Source: CAYQUC01 sp964420605 (lineage in GTDB: Bacteria; Pseudomonadota; Gammaproteobacteria; UBA6429; Thiohalophilaceae). Taken from it: a stretch of DNA of 11,703 nucleotides. The first letter of the stretch is position 1, and every line of letters begins with the position of its first letter. Under the pieces are notes generated by a model. The model did not search any database, was not told where the DNA came from, and was given only the letters and a program-made list of their open reading frames with translations. Location: contig CAYQUC010000099.1 in assembly GCA_964420605.1 (NCBI GenBank), positions 1 through 11,703 of the forward strand. Reading direction: 5' to 3'. The translations under genes and the position numbers were made by a program. Below, piece after piece: positions 1 to 7,441 of the stretch.

Positions 1-278
1 GTGCTACGACTACCGTGGCAACCACTACAGGTTTTAGGCGTGCCTTCAAAAATACCGCGCTTATGACAGGAGTCACAACGTAACTTCTTGTGGGCACCAT
101 CAATTGGAAAGCCTGTTGTATAATGGTCGAAGTTACTCGTTACTTTTTCAGCAAAAGCTGAATTTAGTTGAGTAAGCAACAAACTAATAAATACTAATTG
201 AATAACAAAAAAAACGGTCGTTATTTTTTGTTTTTCTACAGTTTTTAATGATGCGCGATTACTTGAAATAGTCGTCAT
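1..278 (-). CDS. Multiheme c-type cytochrome, N-terminal part (runs off left edge)
   Basis: The ATG lies at 278 and the frame stays open for 92 codons to the window edge. The protein starts with a 43-residue Sec signal peptide: about 21 polar and basic residues, then a hydrophobic core, then a cleavage-type end in AFA. The mature start has the motif NFDHYTTGF, then GAH, then two CXXCH heme sites (CDSCH and CSGCH) separated by RGIFEGTP. This start is nearly identical to that of the cytochrome at 9639 and clearly related to the one at 684-1850, so the gene probably encodes a periplasmic or outer-surface multiheme electron carrier. An AGGA ribosome-binding site lies at 290-293, 11 nt upstream of the start. 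Only two hemes are visible; total heme number and length are unknown. The cytochrome assignment is secure, the exact role is not. Confidence 0.9.
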   Translation of the reverse strand, partial: MTTISSNRASLKTVEKQKITTVFFVIQLVFISLLLTQLNSAFAEKVTSNFDHYTTGFPIDGAHKKLRCDSCHKRGIFEGTPKTCSGCHGSRS

Positions 279-424
279 GGCTGTACAAATCCTGTTGTTT
301 TTTATTCTAATTTGAAAAAAAGGCGAACGCAGTGCCACCCAATATAATCATATAAGGTGTAATGTTAGATTAAACTGCAATCATTGCATGAACGTGAGTC
401 TCAAAATTTGATATTGTTTTGGCA

Positions 425-438
425 ATTTGATCACAAAT
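425..438. promoter_or_regulatory. Palindrome upstream of left cytochrome, possible operator
   Basis: Perfect 5-bp arms ATTTG and CAAAT flank ATCA. Read on the minus strand it contains TGTGATCAAA, which resembles a CRP/FNR-family half-site. It lies about 150 bp upstream of the start at 278. The arms are short and the region is AT-rich, so chance occurrence is quite possible. Confidence 0.25.
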
Positions 439-597
439 AGTAATAAAAATTACAAATTTTAGATTTGTATTCGTTATATTCAACAAGTTTGAAAAACCGT
501 TTAAAAGCAAGGATATTAATGATGTTAACGATTGGTTTTGTTATGTAAAAAATTAGATTCGTTATAAAAATTAAATACTGATTCTAAGATACTAAAG

Positions 598-658
598 TGG
601 CATAAATAATGCCATGTTAAATCAAAATTGAAATAAAAATCTAGCTCAAACATGGCAT
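598..658 (-). repeat. Inverted repeats downstream of the 14-heme cytochrome
   Basis: TGGCAT at 598-603 pairs with ATGCCA at 609-614 around a 5-nt loop. The second element also belongs to ATGCCATGTT (609-618), which pairs perfectly with AACATGGCAT (649-658) across 30 nt. The two hairpins are mutually exclusive because they share 609-614. The set starts about 25 nt after the stop codon of the leftward cytochrome, so it may mark the 3' end of that transcript, but neither hairpin is followed by a clean U-run. Confidence 0.3.
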
Positions 659-683
659 CCATGCGAACAAAGCCATTAAATTA

Positions 684-1850
684 CTAATCCCAACTTGAGT
701 CACGCGGTGAGTGTTCCGGTTTGGATTTGTGACACAGTCCAGCACAATCTTTAAGTGCGACCACACTGGCATTTTTGTGTTCGTTTGCTTGGTATTTATT
801 TCGATGGCATCCAGCACAATACGGTTTCAAACTTGAATCTCGCCACTGGATAGTCGCGTTATTGTTTTTATGACAATTTTTACAGCGCAAGCGATTACCG
901 TGATTTGGATATAAGCCACTGTGTTGATATCGAGCCGGTTTCCAACCACGAGTTGAATGACAAATATCGCATTGTGTCGCGGTACTAAAATGGCCACTGT
1001 TTTGTGGTGTTGCAGAACCACCCGGAGTGTGGCAACTAGAACAAATACCTGCTGCTGCATCATGCGTAAAACTGGCCGGTTTCCAGCCTCGTGTTTTATG
1101 GCACACTTCACAGCCGGCCGAGGTCTGAACATGGCCGGTTTTTGGTTTTCCTGTTGCTGTAATACCGTGGCACTGATTGCAATTACTCACTATACTATCA
1201 TGCACAAATTTGGCGGGTCGCCAGCCGCGGGTGCTGTGACAAGCATCACACGTTGCAGATGTTTGCACATGCCTTGCCGATTTACCTCGGGCTTTAATAC
1301 TGTTATGACAATTGGCACACGGTTGTGCGACATTACTATGGCTAAATCGAGCCGGCCGCCAGGCAACTGTTCGATGACAATCATCGCAGACGTTACTACT
1401 GGCAACATGCCTTGCTGATTTACCACGAGCATTTTGATTATTGTGACAGCTATTGCACGAGCCATTGATTGAACTGTGATCTACCCGAGCTCCGGTCCAG
1501 CGCTTTTCAGTGTGGCAGTTATCACAGGATTCTGAACTCTTTATGTGGTTTGATGATAGCTTTGAAATTGCAATATTACTCGATGCAGCATGACAACCAG
1601 TACATTGGGTGGGAGTACCTTTAAATTGGCCTCGATTATGACAGGTTTCACATTTAGCACGTTGGTGGGCACCATTAAGAATAAAATTGGTATCAAAATG
1701 GTCAAAATTCTTACTGAGAACAACTGCGTGAGTGACTTGCATTGGCAGCCATACGGCTAATAGCGCCATAAATAGCTGTTTTGTTAATGGCTCTCGAGTA
1801 GTATTGGCGCGATTAAATACAAGTAAAATAGTGCAGATAGACCGAATCAT
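684..1850 (-). CDS. Exported multiheme c-type cytochrome, 14 heme-binding sites
   Basis: A complete 388-residue protein. After a 42-residue signal peptide ending THA, the mature part opens with NFDHFDTNF, GAH and a CETCH/CTGCH pair, the same cap as in the cytochromes at both window edges. Thirteen CXXCH motifs follow the pattern of about 26 residues per heme; the last site is CAGLCH near residue 369, a CX3CH variant. The middle is a ladder of diheme modules with the pattern HVxxSxxC..CH, RGW(K/R)PA, one free His, then C..CH. The free His residues probably supply the sixth ligands (bis-His hemes). Three in-frame starts exist: GTG 1865, ATG 1862 and ATG 1850. I chose 1850 because GGGGA lies 5 nt before it and because the signal length then matches the paralogs (43 and 44). 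An electron-transfer role in the periplasm or at the surface is inferred; partners are unknown. Confidence 0.93.
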   Translation of the reverse strand: MIRSICTILLVFNRANTTREPLTKQLFMALLAVWLPMQVTHAVVLSKNFDHFDTNFILNGAHQRAKCETCHNRGQFKGTPTQCTGCHAASSNIAISKLSSNHIKSSESCDNCHTEKRWTGARVDHSSINGSCNSCHNNQNARGKSARHVASSNVCDDCHRTVAWRPARFSHSNVAQPCANCHNSIKARGKSARHVQTSATCDACHSTRGWRPAKFVHDSIVSNCNQCHGITATGKPKTGHVQTSAGCEVCHKTRGWKPASFTHDAAAGICSSCHTPGGSATPQNSGHFSTATQCDICHSTRGWKPARYQHSGLYPNHGNRLRCKNCHKNNNATIQWRDSSLKPYCAGCHRNKYQANEHKNASVVALKDCAGLCHKSKPEHSPRDSSWD

Positions 1851-1921
1851 TTGAATCCCCATCACTTAGTTGTCATTATTGCGTCACTATCCTTGAGCCT
1901 CTTACTGCTTATATCGACTAA

Positions 1922-1927
1922 ATAATA
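1922..1927 (-). promoter_or_regulatory. Possible -10 element for the 14-heme cytochrome
   Basis: TATTAT on the minus strand, about 72 bp before the ATG at 1850. It would put transcription start near 1913-1915. The CRP-type site at 1947-1962 would then be centred close to -40, near the class II activator position. No convincing -35 box is present, as expected for an activator-dependent promoter. Inferred from spacing only. Confidence 0.35.
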
Positions 1928-1946
1928 ACCAGCTTTACCGCCCAAG

Positions 1947-1962
1947 CGTGATGCACATCACA
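1947..1962. promoter_or_regulatory. CRP-type binding site in divergent promoter region
   Basis: CGTGA-N6-TCACA matches the CRP consensus TGTGA-N6-TCACA at nine of ten positions. The inner arms GTGATG and CATCAC are a perfect inverted repeat around CA. The site lies between the leftward cytochrome (start 1850) and the rightward lipoprotein gene (start 2150). Its spacing to the TATTAT at 1922-1927 favours the cytochrome as target. A related CRP/FNR-family regulator could use it equally well. Confidence 0.5.
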
Positions 1963-2149
1963 CCTTTTTGTAAAATACAAATAGTAATAATTACGCTAAC
2001 GACACAGTTAGCCATTAGTTTTTAGTGGTATTTAACATAACCTTGAAATGATTTGGTTATTAATTCACCTGTGAAATATTGTTGAAATGGATTTTATGTA
2101 AGATGACGGTTTAGTTGTGGATTTAAATATACTTAAACAAGGATTTCGA

Positions 2150-5053
2150 ATGTTTCATCAAAAACCGGGTTCTATCGTTACAGTTTTAATATTGTCACTG
2201 TCACTTTTTGCATTAACAGCCTGTGGCGGTGGTGCCACTGCACCAGAAGGGCAAACTTCTGCAACGCAACAATCTAGTGATACAACTGCGCCATTGATAG
2301 TTTCATCGTCGTTAGATTCTACTCCGGTAGATTATAGTAAAGTGATTACGGTAACGTTCGATGAAAACATAACCGCGACAAACACTGATGTGGTATTACA
2401 TTTAGTTCCAGGTCAAAATGTAGCATTGGTGACTATTCCAACAACGGTAAGTATCAATGGTGCCGAACTAACCATTACACCGAACGCCTCAACAACCACA
2501 CCGTTGTTAGCCAGTACAAATTACCATTTGGTTTTGAACAGTTCAATTACGGATAATGCCGGTAATCAGATTACAGAAAAACAATATTCGTTTGTTACAT
2601 CCGCTACGCCAATAGCACAACAACCTGATACCACCGCGCCAAAAATTATGTCCTCATCTGTGGCGACATCACCGGTTGATTTTACTAAAGCAATAACCGT
2701 TACCTTTGATGAAAATATCACTGCAACGGCTGCTGATATTGTATTGCATAAAGTTCCAGGCCAAAATGCAGCAATGCTCGTTGTGCCAACCACGGTTAGT
2801 GTGAGTGGTGCAATAGTAACAATTACACCAAACGCATCTGGCGCTACGCCGTTATTAGCCGAAACTAATTATCATCTAATTTTAAAATCAACGATTAACG
2901 ATATCGCAGGCAATGCCTTTGTTGAACAAGCGTTTTCATTTAGCACGACGGCTGTTAACAACGGTGGCGGAAATGGTGGTGGTAATAATGTTACCAAGAC
3001 AATTACCTTTATCGAATTGAATGATTTACACGCAAACTTAGTACCGCACACAGAAATGATTCGTCAAGGTCACAGTCAAAAAGTTGTGATCTCAGAACGC
3101 GGTGGCCTAGTTCGAATTGCCGCTAAAATTGATGAAATACGAAAAACAAATCTTAAGCGAACTGCGGTTAACAGTACTATCTTAATGAACATTGGTGATA
3201 CGTTTCATGGTGGTGCTGAAGCAATGTTCTCCGTGGGTAATGCTATAGTTGGACCAGTGAACGCTTTAGGAATTGATATTGCTGTTCCGGGGAATTGGGA
3301 TTTTGCTTATGGACCACAAGTAACCAACTTTCGTTATGGTGTACTAGTCGACCCAGGTGACTCAGTTACTAAGCAGAAACAAGTTAAAAGACCCAATTTT
3401 ATTTCTTTAGCTGCAAATGCAATATACAAAACACCGACATTTGATGTGACACAGACTGCAGATTATTTAAACCTAGATCCAAATATCCGTCGAGATAACG
3501 CAGTTCGAGGTGGGATGGTGCGAGTGTTTAGCGAGCTCATAGCAAATATCAATAACGATGCGCTTGGTCAACCGATAACAATAACACCTAATAATCCAGT
3601 CGCCTTTTTACCGGCTACTAATGTTCAAGTCGTTAATGGCGTTAAAGTGGGTTTTATTGGATTAACATCGGATATTGTAAAATTAATGCATCCTCTAATG
3701 GCATTAAATATTGAATTTACACAAGGCAAAGCAAACTATGTTGCCCTAGTGAGTCGTCTTGCCACTACATTACGCTCTGTTGATAAAGTCGATTTAGTTG
3801 TTGTGATGAGTGAGTTAGGTATACAAAAAGATTTAGCCATTGCTGAATTACTACCGAGCAATGCTGTTAATATTATTTTCTCTGCCCATACACACGAGTT
3901 AACAACAACAATGGAAACCACAAAAAGTGGAACCATCGTTGTAGAAGCCGGTAATGATACTTTCTTAGGACAAATGGACGTTACGTTTGATAGTGCTAAC
4001 GTGCCAAGTTATAACTGGACGATTCATCCGATTGATAATTCAATCGTTCCTGATATGACTGTCCCCTATATTAAAAATGTTCAAGATCGCGTAACACAAG
4101 CACGTGATCGTTTTTTAACTGTGGATAATGCCGATACAAATACTTATATCAGCATTCCCCAAGTAACACTAAACGGCGCTAGTGGAAATAATAATTTAGT
4201 TTTACCACAGGAATTAAAGTGGCCTCTTAATTTTACGGTCGGTAATACACCGGTACCGTTGGATCGTCGGAACGCATTAGAAAGTAATTTTAATAATGCC
4301 ATTACGGACATGCTCCGAACTACACAAAAGACCGATCTTGCCGTAACCCCAGGCTTTCGTTTTGATAGCGCTGTGATGCCAGCACCATTAGCAACAGATA
4401 ATTGGGTTACTGAAAATAATGTGATATTAACCGGTGATATATCAATTGCGGATGTCTATCGATTTTTGCCCGCACCGTATTTCCTTGCCACTGCCGATAC
4501 CACTATTTTAAATATTAAGAGGGTTTTGGAAGGCGGTTTGGATAAAACATTTGCACCTTCTCCGGCTATATTTAATCAAGAAGGCGGCTGGATGTTTGGT
4601 TATTCAGGTTTAAAAATAAATGTTGATTTAACGAAACCACTTGGTCAGCGTGTTCAAAAAATTATCGCTAATTATGTAAATGCGAATACCAACATAGCCG
4701 TAGATGATGTTTTATTTGATGCGACACTTGTTTTGAAAAACGCATCGCCATTTCCATTAGGCGATACCTTAGCAATCACCATTGCAGGTTGTGGTCGTCC
4801 ATTTGATTTGCCAAATTTACTGTGCAGTATGCCTGGTTTTACAACTGTAACTGCGGTCACCACTGGTGCTACGGGTCTTGGTCCTAACGCCAATAAATAT
4901 GCTGTAAGTGATTTCTTTATTGATAACATTGGTTTGATACTCGATGCTACTGTCGTATCAACCCGTAAGGATATTACTGATGTCAGTGCTACACCAATGT
5001 GGCCTGGCAGTGAGTTTGTACAACCATTACGTGGTGTTCTTTTAGTTCAATAG
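2150..5053 (+). CDS. Lipoprotein: two Ig-like domains plus SoxB/5'-nucleotidase-type metallophosphoesterase
   Basis: A 967-residue protein starting at ATG 2150, with AAGGA 6 nt upstream; a GTG at 2117 is also in frame but would bury the signal peptide. The lipobox LTAC puts the lipidated Cys at residue 25. Residues 44-151 and 160-267 are two copies of one Ig-like domain (Big_5 type, both with ITVTFDENITAT). A GGGNGGG linker leads to the enzyme part: NDLHANL (D292, H294), GGLVRIAA, IGDTF (D350), PGNWDFAYG (N382) and AHTHE (H580, H582). GNWDFAYG, TPGFRFD (733-739) and the spacing of QEGGWMFG after LEGGLDKTFAPSP resemble what I recall of the thiosulfohydrolase SoxB more than UshA-type nucleotidases. 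The usual SHxG histidine is Glu (SELG, E555), so activity may differ. It is longer than SoxB. No soxXAYZ is visible, so nucleotidase or another phosphoesterase activity remains possible. Confidence 0.85.
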   Translation: MFHQKPGSIVTVLILSLSLFALTACGGGATAPEGQTSATQQSSDTTAPLIVSSSLDSTPVDYSKVITVTFDENITATNTDVVLHLVPGQNVALVTIPTTVSINGAELTITPNASTTTPLLASTNYHLVLNSSITDNAGNQITEKQYSFVTSATPIAQQPDTTAPKIMSSSVATSPVDFTKAITVTFDENITATAADIVLHKVPGQNAAMLVVPTTVSVSGAIVTITPNASGATPLLAETNYHLILKSTINDIAGNAFVEQAFSFSTTAVNNGGGNGGGNNVTKTITFIELNDLHANLVPHTEMIRQGHSQKVVISERGGLVRIAAKIDEIRKTNLKRTAVNSTILMNIGDTFHGGAEAMFSVGNAIVGPVNALGIDIAVPGNWDFAYGPQVTNFRYGVLVDPGDSVTKQKQVKRPNFISLAANAIYKTPTFDVTQTADYLNLDPNIRRDNAVRGGMVRVFSELIANINNDALGQPITITPNNPVAFLPATNVQVVNGVKVGFIGLTSDIVKLMHPLMALNIEFTQGKANYVALVSRLATTLRSVDKVDLVVVMSELGIQKDLAIAELLPSNAVNIIFSAHTHELTTTMETTKSGTIVVEAGNDTFLGQMDVTFDSANVPSYNWTIHPIDNSIVPDMTVPYIKNVQDRVTQARDRFLTVDNADTNTYISIPQVTLNGASGNNNLVLPQELKWPLNFTVGNTPVPLDRRNALESNFNNAITDMLRTTQKTDLAVTPGFRFDSAVMPAPLATDNWVTENNVILTGDISIADVYRFLPAPYFLATADTTILNIKRVLEGGLDKTFAPSPAIFNQEGGWMFGYSGLKINVDLTKPLGQRVQKIIANYVNANTNIAVDDVLFDATLVLKNASPFPLGDTLAITIAGCGRPFDLPNLLCSMPGFTTVTAVTTGATGLGPNANKYAVSDFFIDNIGLILDATVVSTRKDITDVSATPMWPGSEFVQPLRGVLLVQ
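2279..2950 (+). repeat. Tandem repeat encoding two Ig-like domains
   Basis: Two copies of about 324 bp (2279-2602 and 2627-2950) encode domains that align along their whole length. Both carry TTAP, ITVTFDENITAT, VPGQN, PTTVS, TITPNAS, TPLLA and NYHL in the same order. The DNA differs at many third positions, so the duplication is not recent. Confidence 0.85.
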
Positions 5054-5061
5054 AGACTAGC

Positions 5062-5097
5062 CCCCAGTTGATTACCCAACTGGGGAGTAAATTTTTT
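5062..5097 (+). terminator. Rho-independent terminator after the lipoprotein gene
   Basis: A perfect 9-bp stem (CCCCAGTTG at 5062-5070, CAACTGGGG at 5077-5085) has a 6-nt loop. Six T residues at 5092-5097 follow after a short AGTAAA spacer. It begins 9 bp after the stop codon at 5053 and separates this gene from the convergent gene ending at 5189. Confidence 0.88.
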
Positions 5098-5188
5098 GTC
5101 CTTCATTCCTAAGATTTAAAACACATATTCCGTCATTTAAAATTGGGCAAATAAAATAAGTCGATTGATGGTGAGTTAGATAAACTCA

Positions 5189-5674
5189 TTATTTTGAATT
5201 AATCCCTGATGACGGCTCGACCTTGGGTAGTTTACTTGGAGCTGCTTGAAACCCAGGTAAATTAGAGCGAGCGGGTAAATGTGGCTTAGGCCAATAGTAT
5301 GGATCGTGACGATAATCCGTTTTTGAGCCAGCTTTAATTTCTTTTTTTATTCTTACTGACGAACTTTTCTTTTTCGCTTTTTGTTTTATTGAAGCGGCTT
5401 TATTTTTCTTATCTATTTTGTTAGCGGCATCAATGTTTTTGTTTGCCTGCTGTTTCGCTTCATTTATTTCACTCTCGGTAGGAGCCGGTACAATAGGAAC
5501 CGTTGTGACATGCTTCGAGCCTGGTACTGGCTTATCTGAATAAGTGATATTACCGTCTTGGTCTATTGATTTAATGAGTTCAGTTGCAATAAGCTGTTGT
5601 GACGAAGTCAACAATAGGTAGCTTAACGCCATTAATGGCATCGGAGTTAATAATTTTTTAAATTTATAAAGCAT
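5189..5674 (-). CDS. Exported DUF4124-domain protein
   Basis: 161 residues from the ATG at 5674, chosen because AAGG lies 9 nt upstream. An upstream in-frame ATG at 5701 has no ribosome-binding site and would lengthen the signal peptide. The N-terminus is a Sec signal peptide with a KFKK basic start and a hydrophobic stretch to about residue 26. It is followed by IKSIDQDGNITYSDKPVPGS, the typical DUF4124 core (a short periplasmic beta domain common in Gammaproteobacteria, function unknown). The second half is Lys- and Ala-rich, probably helical or disordered, with a Pro- and aromatic-rich tail. It is convergent with the lipoprotein gene and divergent from the hydrolase gene; no operon partner is evident. 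The domain call is fairly sure, the role is unknown. Confidence 0.82.
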   Translation of the reverse strand: MLYKFKKLLTPMPLMALSYLLLTSSQQLIATELIKSIDQDGNITYSDKPVPGSKHVTTVPIVPAPTESEINEAKQQANKNIDAANKIDKKNKAASIKQKAKKKSSSVRIKKEIKAGSKTDYRHDPYYWPKPHLPARSNLPGFQAAPSKLPKVEPSSGINSK

Positions 5675-5847
5675 AAATTTGTACCTTGTTGAAAGGTGCA
5701 TGATTGTTAAATATACTCGGGATATTCTGGATCAGCAAATAACTAGAGGTAGTTTGCTTAAAATCTGTGCATTAATTAGTCATATTACTACTCTACAGGT
5801 TGGATATCTTCAACGGTAATTTTCATAACCAATACTAAACTCACATT

Positions 5848-7404
5848 ATGGTGTTTCAGCAAATAATATTACGAATGGCATTTGGTTCGACCAAGCAGCT
5901 TATTTTAGCGCTAGTTTATTTTATTGCTGGTGGTAGCATAATGTTACTGGTTTTGGCTGTGTTATATCTCAACAATGGTTCCGAGCTTAAGGTGTGGCAT
6001 AGTGCTAATTTAGATGAAGAATTTACAGTAAACACTGCAGTTAATAGTTTTTCGGAATATCGAGCATTAGAAAAACGATTATTTAAACAGCTTGACGAGC
6101 GGGTGTATGCAAAAATATCTGCGCATGATAAAACAAAAATTAACCGTTTTCATTCAGGCAGTTTGACCGATCCCAATCAATGGCAGACGAATTGGAACCA
6201 GAGTTTCGAATTAACCGTCAAACAACCACGTGTCGGTATTGTACTCATTCATGGATTGTCGGATTCACCGTACAGTCTTCGCAGTATTGGTCAAAAATTA
6301 CATTCAGATGGCGCTTGGGTAACTGGCCTGAGGGTACCGGGACACGGTACCGCACCGGTGGGGTTGGTTAATGTTACCTGGCAAGACATGGCAGCAGCAG
6401 TCAAACTTGCAGTAAAACACGTGCGTGAAAAAATTGGTACTAAGCCATTGTATATTGTGGGCTATTCAAACGGTGGAGGCTTGGCTGTGCAATACGCACT
6501 GACTAGCCTGCAAGACGAAAGTTTGCCAATGGTTGAGGGCTTGGTGTTAGTGTCTCCTGAAATTGGCGTGACAAAACTTGCAAAATACGCCATTTGGCAG
6601 GAGCGACTAGGGCAGTTGCTGGGCTTGGATAAAATGCAGTGGAATTCAATTTTGCCTGAGTACGATAGTTTTAAATATAACTCATTTGCAATTAATGCTG
6701 GGCGACAAGCTTATGAACTGACGCAGCAGATTCAACTGCAAATAACACAATTAAACACCAGCGGTGATCTAGCTCGAATGCCCTCTATATTGGCTTTTCA
6801 GTCAATAGTTGATGATACCGTCACTGCTCAAGCTTTGCTTGATGGTTTATTTCAACGTTTGCCTGCAGCAAAACATGAACTAGTGGTATTTGATATCAAC
6901 CGTTCGAGCAATATTGAGCCATTGTTAATTAGTAATCCAACGAACTGGAGCGATAGGCTATTGCATACGGTGCAACAATCTTATGAAACAACATTAATTA
7001 CCAATGTCAGTTCAGACAGTAGGCAAGTTGTTGCGCGTTTATATGCGCCACACCATAAAACCATAACCGATTGTCTGCTTAGTGAAGAGTGGCCAATTAA
7101 TTTGTATTCTTTATCTCACGTCGCGCTACCATTTTCAGCTAATGATCCTTTATATGGTGCTAACAATAGTTCCTTGAATACTTCATCGAATACTTTTTTG
7201 GCGATTGGTAATATCGCGTTACGTGGTGAACGCGGTATTTTGAAAATTGCAGAAGCCGATTTATTGCGACTGCGCTGGAATCCATTTTATAATTATTTAG
7301 AGCAGCGTATTGAAGCGTTTATTGGTGTGTCAAAAATAACAACTAATGGTTCAGGTGATAATAGCAAATGTGAACGTCATCAAACAGAATTGGAGGAGGG
7401 ATAA
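5848..7404 (+). CDS. Membrane-anchored alpha/beta hydrolase (serine aminopeptidase S33-like)
   Basis: 518 residues. One membrane segment lies at about 18-41, so the catalytic part is probably in the periplasm, tethered to the inner membrane. The hydrolase fold starts near residue 128: IVLIHGLSDS (oxyanion HG at 135-136), VPGHGT, then the nucleophile elbow GYSNGGG with Ser207. Likely partners are Asp322 in VDDTV and His424 in SLSHVALPFS. The Asp and His are about 100 residues apart, far more than the roughly 30 usual in this fold, so an insert of about 70 residues sits between the last strands. The substrate is unknown; lysophospholipase-like, esterase or peptidase activity all fit. No good ribosome-binding site precedes 5848, and the ATG at 5875 is an alternative, but 5848 gives the fuller N-terminus. 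It is divergent from the DUF4124 gene. Confidence 0.87.
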   Translation: MVFQQIILRMAFGSTKQLILALVYFIAGGSIMLLVLAVLYLNNGSELKVWHSANLDEEFTVNTAVNSFSEYRALEKRLFKQLDERVYAKISAHDKTKINRFHSGSLTDPNQWQTNWNQSFELTVKQPRVGIVLIHGLSDSPYSLRSIGQKLHSDGAWVTGLRVPGHGTAPVGLVNVTWQDMAAAVKLAVKHVREKIGTKPLYIVGYSNGGGLAVQYALTSLQDESLPMVEGLVLVSPEIGVTKLAKYAIWQERLGQLLGLDKMQWNSILPEYDSFKYNSFAINAGRQAYELTQQIQLQITQLNTSGDLARMPSILAFQSIVDDTVTAQALLDGLFQRLPAAKHELVVFDINRSSNIEPLLISNPTNWSDRLLHTVQQSYETTLITNVSSDSRQVVARLYAPHHKTITDCLLSEEWPINLYSLSHVALPFSANDPLYGANNSSLNTSSNTFLAIGNIALRGERGILKIAEADLLRLRWNPFYNYLEQRIEAFIGVSKITTNGSGDNSKCERHQTELEEG

Positions 7405-7415
7405 GCCCATCCTCC
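7392..7415 (+). terminator. Possible terminator overlapping the hydrolase stop codon
   Basis: GGAGGAGGG (7392-7400) can pair with CCCATCCTCC (7406-7415) with one bulged A and loop ATAAG, enclosing most of the stop codon at 7402-7404. The T-run follows only after about 20 nt, so termination is less certain than the hairpin. It sits in the 37-bp gap between convergent genes. Confidence 0.45.
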
Positions 7416-7441
7416 ACAACAGAATGTGATTGAACCATTTT

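Larger units (their letters stand above)
279..683. other. Intergenic region without a gene
   Basis: No open frame with a ribosome-binding site and coding character was seen on either strand. The stretch is very AT-rich. It should hold the promoter of the leftward cytochrome starting at 278 and the 3' end signals of the cytochrome ending at 684. It contains the palindrome at 425-438, two direct copies of ATTCGTTATA at 469-478 and 557-566, and the inverted repeats at 598-658. The AAGGA-like sequence near 511 leads only to a nine-codon frame. Confidence 0.6.

Noticed and set aside
500..550. Possible small gene after the AAGGA-like sequence near 511
   Set aside because: The frame that follows has only nine codons before a stop and no conserved features.
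957..1418. Plus-strand open frame of 153 codons inside the 14-heme cytochrome
   Set aside because: It is antisense to a clearly coding gene, its product has many Cys and Met in no family pattern, and it arises from the repeated TGxxxxTGxCAx codons read backwards.
2117..2149. GTG at 2117 as start of the lipoprotein
   Set aside because: It has no ribosome-binding site and adds 11 residues before the lipoprotein signal; ATG 2150 has AAGGA at ideal spacing.
2566..4929. Minus-strand open frames inside the SoxB-like gene
   Set aside because: They are short, lack ribosome-binding sites and oppose a well-supported coding gene.
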